Below, in pieces: positions 54,101 through 62,930 of a stretch of DNA of 64,000 nucleotides. The first letter of the stretch is position 1; every line of letters begins with the position of its first letter. The position numbers and the translations under genes were made by a program. The notes beneath the pieces were generated by a model, which was not told the DNA's origin, made no database searches, and saw only the letters and a program-made list of their open reading frames with translations. The stretch covers positions 10,834,501 to 10,898,500 of the forward strand of contig CM036633.1 in NCBI GenBank assembly GCA_020746105.1. Direction: 5' to 3'. This DNA is from Trogon surrucura (taxonomy: Eukaryota; Chordata; Aves; Trogoniformes; Trogonidae).

Positions 54101-56533
54101 GATGGAGTAGGAGGGGAGGAAAAAAAAAAAAAAAAAAGCAGCATTCAGCTTTCCAGACCACAGTCAGCAAGAGACATTCTGGAGTCTTAGTATGTCCAGG
54201 AAGCAGAACAAGGCAGTTTTGCTCTTTCATGACTGTGAAGTCGTTGCAGTGCTGGCAGATGCAACCCAGGGAAACAGATATGTGCTGTTTTAAGAAGCTG
54301 TTTCTGTGGCATCACTTATGATTAATTAAGACACAAGTCTGCAGCACAGAGACAGTTGCAAAACATCTACGGAAAAAGAGGTATTTGACCCATTTAATTT
54401 ATTCTCCCTTCCAGGCAGGAATCTAGAACTACTGTTTATTAAGTTGCTAGAATTTTATCTAGTCTATTTTAACACTGAACTATTTCACAACCTTTTGTAA
54501 TAGTGGGAAATACAGTGTGATTATTTGAAAAGAAAGGAGCCGTATGACCAAGCTGAACCTTGACTTGCATTGTTTCCAAGATTCTAACATTGCTCATCCT
54601 ACCAAGTCTTAAGGAAGAAAATCAAAACCATATGAGTGAGGACATTTTTCTCTGGTGAATTTGTAAAAGAATATTTCAGCAGGAAAAAAAAAAAAGAAAA
54701 TAATTACTCTTTGCCAGATTTTGGCCCTGAAGAAGGTACAGTTGTAATGGCTCCTCCAGGCTTTCCTCAAACACACACACAAAATGCTCTCTTGGACCTA
54801 GAGAGGACTCTGTTACCTTGACATAAGAACATCCAGTGTCTCCGGTGAGATCAGCACACACATGCAATTCTGCTGAATAGCAGAGGCTAGAAAGAGTTAT
54901 TATTAAATGTCCCCTACACCATGAAACACCTAAATGTCACGGTTTTCCACTTCCAGAGTATCCCCAAAAGGGCCTGGAGAGGGCGCCTCTGCCCCACGCC
55001 AAGCACAACCACTTGGGTTGCGTTTTTAATAGGAGTAAGAAAATGAAGCAGATGGAGGAACTCGTGTCAGGAGGGCATATTCAAATCACCTAAGAATAAC
55101 TGACAGGTCTGGACAAGACAAGAGTCCTCTCCCAGTCTCCCTGCACCCACAGAACATGGGTGAGAAGGGAAGAATTTTGTTTGGCGTTTTGCTCACTTGA
55201 GGTTTTAAATAAATTTCTTAGTGATGAGTGACACAGTGTAAGTCCAGAAGATGCTATTATTAGCAGGAATTTAGTAGAGTAGGGCATCTAGGCATTTTCT
55301 AGAGGTACTTCTGATTTTACACAAGCGCCTTCCTTACTCATCACTCCTCTGCAAAGGCTTCAGACTGTAGTCACACGCAGAAGAGACACTCAGAGGCAAT
55401 CTGGACTGTCTTCGCAAAGCCCCGTCTCTAGAAGATTGTCTGCAGAGTTCAAGCACCAATTTTACAGCTGAGGTTCCTTCAACTCCAGCTACAAATGTTG
55501 CCATAGTTCAGTCCGTCCTCAGCAGAAATCAACTATTTAATACTTGGACAAACTCCACCTGTCCAGGCGGACACCAGGCATTCAACAGCTCTCATTTCTG
55601 GCTACTAGTAAGTAGATCGATGAACAATTCCCATAACTGAAAATAATCATTGTATCAAGGGGTTACGTGTTCCACTGTTTTTCCCTAAGATGAAGCACCG
55701 ACTCAAACAATGAGCACCTAAGAAGAATCAAAGTGCTGCTACTTTTCTAATCATAGACCTCATTTCTTACCTGGAGAAACCATTTTCCTTTTCCTTCTTT
55801 ATTTTTATATCACCAGAAGATGATTTCATCTGAAAAACAAAAAGCAGGAGTGGATTAGCACTGTGCAGAGCACTTTGTGTTTTTCCAACATACAACACAG
55901 ACAGGATATTTAACTCGCAGAAGGAAACAAAGGCCACTGTGACTTATCTACATTCCCTGTAGCCCTTAGTGACCTGCATGACACATCAAACCCCAACATT
56001 TTCCATAAGTCTTAGTCAATTCAGTATTTTCTGGCTCTCCAATTGCTACAGTAGATTGGGGTTAAGCATATAGTTTGTCCTTGCTTGGAACAAATGTGAT
56101 TTAACAGATTTTTCTCCCTTGTCTCTGAATCTAAGCTTGGCAAAGAGAAAAGTCATAGGAGAAAACACGGAGCCAGTGGACACAGCTCCACTGTAGAACT
56201 GTTTCCATTCACAGTATCTGCAGATAAAGCCCACACAAGTTCATATCTGGCACTCCACAGAGCAAGGCTCTGGGTTAGCATTGGGATAATTCTGTCTAGG
56301 TTGACAAAAACTCCGAAGTACAAGCTACCTCTAACCCACTGAGCTTGTATGATTCGGTAATATAAACCAGAACCATCCTCTTGTCTCTCCCACAGGAGAC
56401 ACCCACCTTCTCTTCCTTTCTCTTCTCCTTGTCTTTATCTTTGTGTTTGTCTTTGTGTTTCTCTGAGCTGCCATCTTTGTGTTTGGTTTTCTCCTTGTCT
56501 TTGTGTTTCTTTTCCGAGGAATCTTTGTGCTCA
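28786..56533 (-). CDS. TOP1: TOP1 gene, exons 4-21 with 3' UTR (5' exons outside window)
   Basis: Nuclear DNA topoisomerase I (type IB) relaxes supercoils by nicking one strand and forming a 3'-phosphotyrosyl intermediate. Eighteen minus-strand coding exons (30116 to 56533) join into 712 codons plus TAA. All junctions are GT-AG and every exon length fits its neighbours' phases. In order they encode the Lys/His-rich N-terminal tail (partial), the core ([19 protein letters not shown] onward), the coiled-coil linker (exons 19-20) and the C-terminal domain. Catalytic residues by human number are Arg488 (LALR, exon 15), Lys532 (GKDSIRYY, exon 15), Arg590 (FRTYN, exon 17), His632 (CNHQR, exon 18) and Tyr723 (LNYLDPR, exon 20). 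About 53 N-terminal residues lie beyond position 64000. PLCG1 follows downstream in the same orientation. Confidence 0.97.
28804..28809 (-). terminator. TOP1: Distal TOP1 polyadenylation signal
   Basis: The canonical AATAAA (TTTATT on the plus strand) is followed by a drop to GC-rich intergenic sequence. It is the last such hexamer before the intergenic region. Confidence 0.75.
30116..30218 (-). CDS. TOP1: TOP1 exon 21 (C-terminus)
   Basis: One base completes the Trp codon, then 33 residues and TAA. It encodes [20 protein letters not shown] followed by [13 protein letters not shown], the conserved end of topoisomerase I. The acceptor is CCTGCAG|G at 30219. Ile replaces the human Val after WG, and Glu-Glu replaces Asp-Glu near the end. 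Confidence 0.98.
30362..30511 (-). CDS. TOP1: TOP1 exon 20 (linker end and catalytic tyrosine)
   Basis: 150 bases encoding [37 protein letters not shown] and [11 protein letters not shown]. The Tyr in LNYLDPR is the active-site nucleophile (Tyr723 in human), which attaches to the DNA 3' phosphate. The acceptor is CCCAG|GAC at 30512 and the donor CTTG|GTAAGC at 30361. Confidence 0.98.
31269..31363 (-). CDS. TOP1: TOP1 exon 19 (coiled-coil linker)
   Basis: 95 bases encoding [20 protein letters not shown] followed by [11 protein letters not shown] plus a split Lys codon. This is part of the antiparallel coiled-coil linker that controls strand rotation. The linker is more divergent from human (DAKVMKDAKTK) than the core, as usual for this domain. 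The donor AA|GTAAGG at 31268 and acceptor CCTAG|ATC at 31364 are both good. Confidence 0.96.
32461..32588 (-). CDS. TOP1: TOP1 exon 18 (His632)
   Basis: 128 bases encoding [40 protein letters not shown] and SK. The His of CNHQR corresponds to catalytic His632. The first two bases complete a Pro codon shared with exon 17. The donor is AAG|GTACAC at 32460. Confidence 0.98.
33338..33452 (-). CDS. TOP1: TOP1 exon 17 (Arg590)
   Basis: 115 bases encoding [20 protein letters not shown] then [18 protein letters not shown] plus one base. The Arg of FRTYN corresponds to catalytic Arg590. The first residues are Thr-Ser where human has Thr-Gly. Confidence 0.98.
34078..34146 (-). CDS. TOP1: TOP1 exon 16
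   Basis: A 69-base exon in phase 0 on both sides, encoding [20 protein letters not shown] and RLN. It is part of core subdomain III. The acceptor is CTGCAG|GTG at 34147 and the donor AAT|GTAAGC at 34077. Confidence 0.97.
34147..36326 (-). other. TOP1: TOP1 intron 15
   Basis: A 2.2 kb intron, one third of it made of the CR1 copy at 35.23-35.95 kb. The remainder is unique AT-rich sequence. Confidence 0.85.
35229..35950 (+). mobile_element. CR1 LINE fragment 1 (5'-truncated, 3' end intact)
   Basis: About 720 bp antisense to TOP1. It carries an open frame (35239-35868) for the C-terminal part of the CR1 ORF2 reverse transcriptase, including [34 protein letters not shown] and [18 protein letters not shown]. 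The 3' end has the GATGATCTTTAAGGTCCCTT hairpin region and ATTCTGTG octamers at 35934-35949. The frame has no stops over 200 codons, so insertion is fairly recent in bird terms. It lacks endonuclease and most of the RT, so it cannot move on its own. Confidence 0.95.
36327..36512 (-). CDS. TOP1: TOP1 exon 15 (Arg488 and Lys532)
   Basis: 186 bases, 62 codons, phase 0. It begins [20 protein letters not shown], continues with [20 protein letters not shown] and ends at VPVEKR. The Arg in LALRAG is catalytic Arg488 and the Lys in GKDSIRYY is catalytic Lys532. Lys replaces Asn in [10 protein letters not shown], the only clear change from human in this exon. Confidence 0.98.
37669..37812 (-). CDS. 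TOP1: TOP1 exon 14
   Basis: 144 bases, 48 codons, phase 0. It encodes [40 protein letters not shown] and VALYFIDK. This is the start of core subdomain III and appears identical to the human protein as I remember it. The donor is AAG|GTAAGG at 37668. Confidence 0.98.
38251..38362. repeat. C/A-rich tract (G/T runs on the TOP1 sense strand)
   Basis: About 110 bp almost entirely of A and C on the plus strand. The TOP1 sense strand therefore has repeated G2-G4 runs separated by T runs, including GGGGTTTTTGGGG. It is not a regular tandem repeat. Confidence 0.75.
38934..39078 (-). CDS. TOP1: TOP1 exon 13
   Basis: 145 bases: one base completes a Lys, then [40 protein letters not shown] and LNPSSRIK. 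The Pro run is one of the few variable patches of the core (human has DAKVPSPPPGHK). The acceptor is CTGCAG|GGA at 39079. Confidence 0.97.
39706..39893 (-). CDS. TOP1: TOP1 exon 12
   Basis: 188 bases encoding [60 protein letters not shown] and CS plus a split Lys codon. Part of core subdomains I-II, which clamp DNA. The donor is AA|GTGAGG at 39705. Confidence 0.98.
41315..41437 (-). CDS. TOP1: TOP1 exon 11
   Basis: 123 bases, 41 codons, phase 0, encoding [40 protein letters not shown] and Q. It is more variable than flanking exons (human EMTNEEKNIITNLSKCDF). The donor is CAG|GTACC at 41314; the acceptor is TGCAAG|GAA at 41438. Confidence 0.97.
42131..42252 (-). CDS. TOP1: TOP1 exon 10
   Basis: 122 bases: two bases complete a Gly, then [40 protein letters not shown]. 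Core subdomain I. The acceptor is TTGTAG|GT at 42253 and the donor AAAG|GTATGC at 42130. Confidence 0.98.
42253..45433 (-). other. TOP1: TOP1 intron 9
   Basis: A 3.2 kb intron. It contains a T12 run near 44170 and a possible ancient CR1/L3-like fragment near 44.8 kb. No other gene or element is recognisable. Confidence 0.85.
44745..44905 (-). mobile_element. Possible ancient CR1/L3-like fragment
   Basis: The plus strand reads like a decayed antisense LINE tail: a GATCACAGGACT start, then GGGTCATCAAGTCC and TCTCCAGCAAGCATCACATC, the layout of old amniote CR1/L3 3' ends. It is too diverged to place in a subfamily. Confidence 0.35.
45434..45549 (-). CDS. TOP1: TOP1 exon 9 (start of core domain)
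   Basis: 116 bases encoding [38 protein letters not shown] and one base of Gly. This is the beginning of the DNA-clamping core. Ser replaces Tyr in human KFYYDG. The acceptor is TTGAAG|GTGG at 45550, the donor GATG|GTGAGT at 45433. Confidence 0.98.
45550..50735 (-). other. TOP1: TOP1 intron 8 (5.2 kb)
   Basis: The largest complete TOP1 intron here. It contains an old CR1 copy at 49.55-50.34 kb, A14 and T15 runs (49171-49185, 49428-49442), an A12 run near 46750 and an AT-rich block near 47.05 kb with TTAATTAATTAG. No exon or RNA gene is recognised. Confidence 0.85.
49551..50335 (+). mobile_element. CR1 LINE fragment 3 (old, degraded)
   Basis: About 785 bp antisense to TOP1. It starts with the CR1 motif CAAGGTCCTGCACGTGGGTC and keeps remnants such as the [20 protein letters not shown] peptide, but the reverse-transcriptase frame is broken by stops and indels. 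It ends in a CCATTCCATGAATTTATGAT tail. It is clearly more diverged than the copies at 35.2 and 61.7 kb. Confidence 0.9.
50736..50833 (-). CDS. TOP1: TOP1 exon 8 (end of N-terminal tail)
   Basis: 98 bases encoding [32 protein letters not shown] and two bases of Trp. Basic and low-complexity, it is the last part of the disordered N-terminal domain with nuclear-localisation-type Lys clusters. It is diverged from human, but the [10 protein letters not shown] end is conserved. Confidence 0.96.
50834..53111 (-). other. TOP1: TOP1 introns 6-7
   Basis: Introns 50834-51840 and 51917-53111 around exon 7. Unique sequence without recognised repeats. A short duplicated ATTGATGAAGG-like stretch lies at 52135-52165. 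Confidence 0.85.
51841..51916 (-). CDS. TOP1: TOP1 exon 7 (N-terminal tail)
   Basis: 76 bases: one base completes Asp, then [20 protein letters not shown] and QEEEE. The YKPKKIK motif is the site around Lys117 used for SUMO attachment in the human protein (KKIKTED); here IKIE keeps the psi-K-x-E consensus (family knowledge, position approximate). Confidence 0.94.
53112..53207 (-). CDS. TOP1: TOP1 exon 6 (N-terminal tail)
   Basis: 96 bases encoding [31 protein letters not shown] and a split Asp. RIKDEPDDD keeps the second psi-K-x-E type SUMO site of vertebrate TOP1 (IKDEPEDDG in human). The LKRPR cluster is a likely nuclear localisation signal. The acceptor is CCTAG|TCC at 53208. Confidence 0.95.
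53839..53853. repeat. (AAT)n microsatellite
   Basis: A short trinucleotide run of about five units in TOP1 intron 5. Confidence 0.8.
54120..54137. repeat. Poly(A) run in TOP1 intron 5
   Basis: About 18 consecutive A on the plus strand, following a GGGGAGG sequence. No SINE or LINE body is recognisable upstream, so it is listed as a homopolymer only. Confidence 0.85.
55771..55829 (-). CDS. TOP1: TOP1 exon 5 (N-terminal tail)
   Basis: 59 bases encoding [19 protein letters not shown] plus two bases of Ser. [12 protein letters not shown] is conserved in vertebrate TOP1; the first residues differ (human VRASGDAK). The acceptor is TTTCAG|ATG at 55830 and the donor CCAG|GTAAG at 55770. Confidence 0.93.
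56407..56533 (-). CDS. TOP1: TOP1 exon 4 (Lys/His-rich tail)
   Basis: 127 bases: one base completes Ser, then [40 protein letters not shown] and EK. Repeats of HKDK give the charged, disordered tail used for nucleolar targeting and protein contacts. An extra Ser relative to human DSEKKHK is visible. The acceptor is TTGCAG|TGAG at 56534 and the donor AAG|GTGGGT at 56406. This is the most 5' TOP1 exon in the window. Confidence 0.95.
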
Positions 56534-59500
56534 CTGCAAGACAGAAGAGTCTGTTTGTAAAGGGGAACACAAGGAGATTTGACTAATACTGACAACTTCC
56601 AGCACTAGAGTCACACATTTTGATGGCTGCAAACCCTACAAAAAATAAGGAATCACCTCAACAGGAAGATCCACCAGCCTCCTGTCACGTGTCATTCATT
56701 TTCCTCGGAGGAAGAGGAACAGAAGGAGAACACACCACAAAAACCACAGTCGTCAAGCGCTCCACGTCAGGAAAACCCCCATCAGCCCGAATTGCTGAGG
56801 AAAGCCACAGCTGCTACACTTAGAGCTCAACACTTTAGGTTGAACTCCCACTGTTTCTGCTTTTCCTCTTTTTCTCAGTCCACATAACAGGCCACTGGAA
56901 TAGAGCGGCCAGTCCCATCAACGCCCGTGTCAGCTTTTGCTCAGACAACAGTTTGTCATTGTAGTAGCTCTCATCTCTGGAACTTAAAGAGAAAATCGCT
57001 GATCTCTATTATTCCCAAACAGATGGGAAAACCAGAGCAAACAGGATACGTGATGTCCTTGTGTTTATGCAAAGTCAAATAGAAAAGGCAGGAGTAACAC
57101 TGCAGTCCTCAGTCAGAGCTGTTTCATCAGCTGTGCCTCGCCGCCCCGGTCAGCCCAGCTCTGCCGAGATGACGCTGCCACTCAGGATGGGAACTCACCA
57201 AAGGTGTTTCCAAGTGATGATCTGGTCTCCTACTACTCAGAATCTGGTACTACAGATAACAGTATTGAGTTACCCAAAATCTATTCAGAACAGAGGAAAA
57301 AATGCTCCCAAGGAGAAGAAAAATCAACCTTTGGTTTTTATTATTGTGTTTCTACCCCCTTTTGATTTCTGAGGCATTTGGCTAAATTTGGATCACATTT
57401 TCAAGTTTTTCTTACCAGCCAGAAAAATACATAATGAGCTTTCTCATGGAATGACTCGACCCTTGAATCCAGAACGGTAGGAAATGCTCTCAGGGGACTA
57501 ACGATGGAAGCTGCAGGAACCGTCTGTGAGGATTAGCAGCTCTGTTGTGAAAAGCCAAGCAACCCGCCTGTCAATTCAACCGGCTTTCAATGCACATTTC
57601 TAAGTTGTATGGACTCCCTGAGGTCACCCTGAGCTTAAGCAAGTCAAAGTCACAGTGGAAATCAGGATCTCCTCTCCTGGGCACAGTTAGGCACCAAGCG
57701 AGCTGCCTTCTCACACTGGCAGTTCACGCTCCTCCCTCCTCAGCACTTGACTCCCACCACTGCTGCTCTCTGGGACACACTCTGCTTCTCCTTAAGCCCA
57801 TGCAATGTAATGCAAAGCTTTACTACAAGCAGGCAGCTTCCTTATTTCAGTAATTCCAACACTCACTTACTAACCAAACGGATCTGGTGGGACACAGCCC
57901 GGAAAACCGGCAAGCCCAGGACGCCAGGTAAGAACGTGATTTTTTTTAAAAGCTATACATCCTTCAAGCCGTCTTCCTATTATTATAAAAGCCAGACTGC
58001 AAAAGGCTTGGATGTTTGACAGCCACAGAGAGCAAGCAGCACATTAACCAGGTCCCATAAAGCCTGTGTGTGACTAAGAGGAAGGCAACCACAGTCACAA
58101 AAATGCCGACCCACACCCAGCTGTAGAACTGCAGAGTAAAGTCCAGCGTGGAGTTTCAGAGCCTCACCTAACACCAGCACAAATTGACCTGAACCTGCAA
58201 AACGTTTAAATTATTCAAGCTCAGAGTAGCACACACTCCAATAAATACACACTGGCCTTCCAAGCCCAAGCAGTTAAAGCATGAAAATCCATCTCTGAAG
58301 GAAAACAATATATTCATGTACCACGTCGCATTACAAGAGATCAGTGGGAGAGATCCCAGTTCCATTTTAACACTCTAGCAACCTCCTTATACTACATATA
58401 CAACTGTAAAGGAGGATCTAAACGTTAAAAGGAAACTGGCACTCTAGAAATTCCTGCAGATCGACACACAGCACCACATGTTGCTGCCTGTGCGTGAAGA
58501 TTCAACAACTGCAGACTATTCTTACCCAGCAGATCGTGTTATGTACGCTGGGTGATCAGGACATGCGAGTACAGACACAGAACATCCTGACACTGGATCC
58601 TGGAAACCCATGTCATGCCTGATACTCCCGCTCAGATTTGACATCCCACTTTCCATGCCCTGTTTACTCATCAGTATCTCAGACTCACGACACCAATTTA
58701 ACTTTCCTTTGCTCCGACTAGACTCATTGACTGTCTGAAAGCACAAACTCCACACATGTTATTAATAACAACTTTTGAACTCAGGAAGGTCTGGAAACTC
58801 TGACTTGATTATCTGTTATCTGTATGCCAGGTACCTCATTTGCCAAAGATTTTTTTACAACTACAAAGGTGTATCGTCATACAGGAAAAACCATAACAAG
58901 GCCCAGAGCCATTTAGTCTTTGCAAGCCTGCTTGTTTCTATTTTCTGACTCGTTATTGCTCTTATTTGGTATTTAAATCCTACCTGAAATAACATGTTTT
59001 ACTCAGACAGCAATTTGCATCTTCAAAGCACGGTACACACTGCAACCAACAGACTTAGTTCTCTAAGGTAAAGTTCATGGCACTGTCTGTTGCTTGGGAG
59101 TTTGGAATAGCAAAACAATGAAAAAATAAAGAAGTTCTCAAAAGCACCATACAGTCTATATCTGCAAAGCTAAAACTGAAAAAGGCAGAAAATCCCATTG
59201 GCCTAGAGAACCACTGGCAATTTTTTGTGTGTGTTGAATGTTCACAGACATGGCTGGAATAGGAAAAAAAAAAGTGTTAAAAGCTTAGGCTTGCTTTTAA
59301 GCAGAAGCTCAAACTGACATCTCTCTCAAAAGAGAGCAAGCAGCCACCATTAAAAAGCTGTTACGTGATTTAATCTGAAGCGAAAATCTTTCATCATCGG
59401 AGTCAAAAATCAAGAAGTCTGGATTCCTGACTCAGTTGTTGGGGTTTTTATTATTTTTTAATCACAAGACTGTCCTTCCCCTTTGTTCTGCAGGGAGTGG

Positions 59501-61681
59501 TACATTCCTCCCCAAAGCAACGGGGGCTCAGATAACCCAAGGAAGCTGTCTCCACTCTGCGGCTTCATTTTCAAAACACCAGTACTGGTGGCTGGGCCCT
59601 GAGGTCCTGCTTGCTGCTGCTCCTGGTATGGAACTGGAAGAAATTGCCCAGATAAAAATCTGATTTCATGTGTTACTCGCTCCAATGTAGAAGAAGAGCA
59701 TAAATGTCTTTCCCTCATTTCCAAGTAGGCTGTTTGTTGGCCCCACAGGTTACAAGATGCTCGACCTGACTGCAATAACTCAGTCCCAAAATTTTTGGAC
59801 GTGTTAAATGATGAAGGCACATACTCCTCTTAACAGGGCTCCAAAACCTGCATCTCCCAGAAAAACTCAGTCAGAAACGCATTGATAACAAAGGCCTCAA
59901 ACAACAGCCCCGAGTAATTTTTCTTTTCAAAACGTGAAGCAAGTTGCTCAAATGCTAACTTCAGTCAGGAAGCTGAGCTGCTCTGGTCTGTCGTTTGGCT
60001 GCGACATGCCAGCGTCCAGGGGAACACAATTTAACCACCACACTAATCTCAAAAGAAACGAGAAGGCAACAGGATGTCATCCTCACCCTGAAGAAGGAGT
60101 TTCAGTCGTCTATCAGAAAACCATTTCCAGACAACTCAAAGCTATTATTAGGGGCCACTGGGAACATTTTAGAGATCAGAAGCCTCTTCCTGGCTGATTC
60201 AAAACTGAAAAAAATAACTTTTCTTTACAGTAACCATACAAAAGGTCTCAAGACTGAATGCACCCAGATAATTTTATCCTGAATTCATTTCTGCAAGCAC
60301 TGTGGATCCTTCCTTACCTTTTCTGCACATACTCTTCTGTCAAAAACCAGCTTGAAGTCACTGAAGTACAACAACAAACTCCCCCAAAAGACAGAGGGGA
60401 AACTTCAGCGCAAGTCAGCCTGAAAAGAGGACACTGGATGATGAAAGGGTTGCTCACAATCTGTTTCATAAATACCCAGCCTTGCTGACAAAATAAGATC
60501 TTCTTTTCACCCAGACCATTACAGCTGGACCTCTGCAACAGCACACAGATTTTTACACTTCTGAAGGTGCTTAATGCTGACAACCTGCACTGTTGTTTCT
60601 TAAAGGTAGCAAAACAGAGCAGGACCCCACATTGATACGGGCAGAAACAGAGATGACATCATCTAGAGATGTGTCGCGGTACTGCCTTAGTTCAGACAAA
60701 GGCCAGGTGAGCAGAAATGCATCTCCTAAAGCACTACAACCTTCCTCTAGCCTCCCGTCTTTCGTTTAGAGTTCTGGTGTTAAGAAGGACGTTTAAGGGC
60801 CTTGGAGAGCTCGGGCTGAAGCGCACGAAGCGATAAATGCAACGGAAGCAGCCATTTCCCTGGAAAGCTTGGCTGCCTGCAGGAGGACAGGAGGAAGGAG
60901 AGGGGAGAGGGAGAGGAGGGGAGAACGGGCACCTGGCAGCAGCTGCTCAGGCTGCGATGATCACATGGGCAAGTCACAAGTGGAAAAGCGGTTCCAAAGA
61001 GCAGCAGATGTGCAGATCACAGCTTCCTCCTTCAAACTACAACAGCTTTGCAGTAATTTAACACCACATTCTTCAGGTGCCATTTCTGTACGTTAATGAT
61101 CCCTTCCCAGGCCCTTTCCATTCCAGCTTTAAAAATCACAAGCTGGGAAAGGATGCTTTATCTAAAGCGTCTCTTGTTTCCCCCCCTCTCATATTCTCAG
61201 CTGTAATTAGGTCGTGACTGGGAACCTGCTACCAGCGAGCAGCAGAGCCTGCTGCAAGCAGAGCTCCGCTCGCCTACCCGGGGAGCTGCTGCGATGCAGC
61301 TGAAGCGTAAAATAACAGGGAGCTGTGATTTTAGCGAAATCTAAAAACACAATAGGAATGGAGCCCAGGTTACGCAGCCCACGTCGTGTCTGACGCAACA
61401 CGGTATAAATGAGGAGCTGCGACTGTATCTCGACTCACGCGCACCAAGGAAGGGCTGACTGTGCAGGCAGCGTTTCAGAAGCAGAAGGCGCACCAGCAAA
61501 GGGCAAGTTTTCAGCTGGCTTGCAGTATCTTATGCTGTTGGAGGGTTAACATACGGTATTACAGGGAATGAACACGTGGACAACAATGGTTCTGCTGTGA
61601 TTTCAGCAATACAATAAAAAACACAAACAAACAAAAAACCCCACAAATCCTGAAACCACTTTTCCTGGGGTTGAAAGGAGT

Positions 61682-62382
61682 CTTTTAGAGAGTAGTGTAG
61701 GGGAAAGGGACCTGGGAGTCTTGGTGGACAGCAGGATGACCATGAGCCAGCAGTGTGCCCTTGTGGCCAGGAAGGCCAACGGCATCCTGGGGTCTATTAG
61801 AAGGGGGGTGGTGAGTAGGTCGAGAGAGGTTCTCCTTCCCCTCTACTCTGCCCTGGTGAGACCCCATCTGGAATACTGTGTCCAGTTCTGGGCCCCTCAG
61901 TTCAAGAAAGACAGGGAAGTGCTGGAGAGAGTCCAGCACAGGGCAACTAGGATGATTAAGGGAGTGGAGCATCTCCCTTATGAGAAAAGACTGAAGGAGC
62001 TGGGGCTCTTTAGCTTGGAGAAGAGGAGGCTGAGGGGGGACCTCATTAATGTTTACAAATATATCAAGGGTGAGTGTCACAAGAATGGAGCCAGGCTCTT
62101 CTCGGTGACAACCACTGATAGGACAAGGGGTAATGGGCTGAAACTGGAACATAAGAGGTTCCGCTTAAACTCGAGAAGAAACTTCTTCTCAGTGAGGGTG
62201 ACGGAGCCCTGGAACAGGCTGCCCAGAGAGGTTGTGGAGTCTCCTTCTCTGGACACATTCAAGACCTGCCTGGACACGTTCCTGTGTGGCATAGTCTAGG
62301 CATTCCTGCTCTGGCAGGGGGATTGGACTTGATGATCTTTCGAGGTCCCTTCCAATCCCTAACATTCTATGATTCTATGATT
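61682..62382 (+). mobile_element. CR1 LINE fragment 2 (5'-truncated, 3' end intact)
   Basis: About 700 bp antisense to TOP1. An uninterrupted frame (61721-62299) encodes the reverse-transcriptase C-terminus with [33 protein letters not shown] and [18 protein letters not shown]. By eye it is about 85% identical in protein to CR1 fragment 1. It ends with ATTCTATG octamers at 62364-62382. It is preceded by an A/C-rich stretch (61606-61650). The 5' truncation point is close to that of fragment 1. Confidence 0.95.
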
Positions 62383-62747
62383 TTCATCACTTTTCACGGA
62401 CAACAGATCAAGCCTTCAACAAGAGGAACAAGATAAAAAGCGGGACTGATCAACAGCTGATAAAAACATTAGAATAGCATTCGCACCTTGAACGAGGATC
62501 AGGTTTAGCCTGTACCTTCTGTGGATGTGCAAGATTCAGGTATGCTGCTAAATGAGAAGCAAATAGTTTTACGACTGGAAGCCAGCGGCACACCAGAAAG
62601 CTGATCAAGGTAAACTGTGTGCTCAAATAGGGGAAAAAAAGCAAAAATACCCACACCAGGAAACTGGGGTGCCAAAATACTTTCTTAAAATTGCTTTAAT
62701 CCCTCTATGTCGTATCTCTGCCTCTTCCTGCCCCCAATGCACACAAT

Positions 62748-62930
62748 TCATAGAATCACAGAATGGCCTAGGCTGGAAGGGACCTTAGAGATCATTTAAT
62801 CCAACCTCCCTGTCATGGGCAGGGACGCCCCTCACCTAGATCAGGCAACACATGAGGAGCGAATGGGAATCGAACCCATGATCTTTGGTGTTTCAGCACC
62901 ACACTCAACTGAGTGAGCTAAACTGACCCT
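62748..62930 (-). mobile_element. tRNA-Ile-derived SINE with CR1 3' tail
   Basis: On the minus strand a tRNA-like head (about 62929-62860) reads GGTCAGTTTAGCTCAC, a D-stem GCTC/GAGT pair, an anticodon stem TGGTG/CACCA, and a perfect Pol III B box GGTTCGATTCC. The A box (TTAGCTCA) is recognisable. The anticodon loop CTGAAA has six bases, as if one was lost from the Ile-type CTGATAA. The body then runs into a CR1-like tail (ATGATCTCTAAGGTCCCTTC and ATTCTGTGATTCTATGA). This head-tail design matches tRNA-Ile SINEs reported from passerines (TguSINE1 type) that use CR1 machinery. It is sense to TOP1. Confidence 0.85.

Larger units (their letters stand above)
53208..56406 (-). other. TOP1: TOP1 introns 4-5
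   Basis: Introns 53208-55770 and 55830-56406 around exon 5. Contains an (AAT)5-type microsatellite (53839-53853) and an A18 run (54120-54137). Otherwise unique AT-rich sequence. Confidence 0.85.

Noticed and set aside
56407..56533. Short HKDK-coding repeats as a tandem array or CRISPR-like structure
   Set aside because: They are codon-level repeats of the Lys/His-rich TOP1 N-terminal tail, within a spliced exon whose phase fits its neighbours.
58522..58755. A candidate upstream TOP1 exon in intron 3
   Set aside because: The minus-strand peptide does not resemble the expected His/Lys-rich TOP1 tail or its N-terminus.
62860..62930. A functional tRNA-Ile gene
   Set aside because: The anticodon loop lacks a base, the 3' acceptor strand does not pair properly with the 5' strand, and the sequence continues directly into a CR1 tail. 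It is a SINE head.
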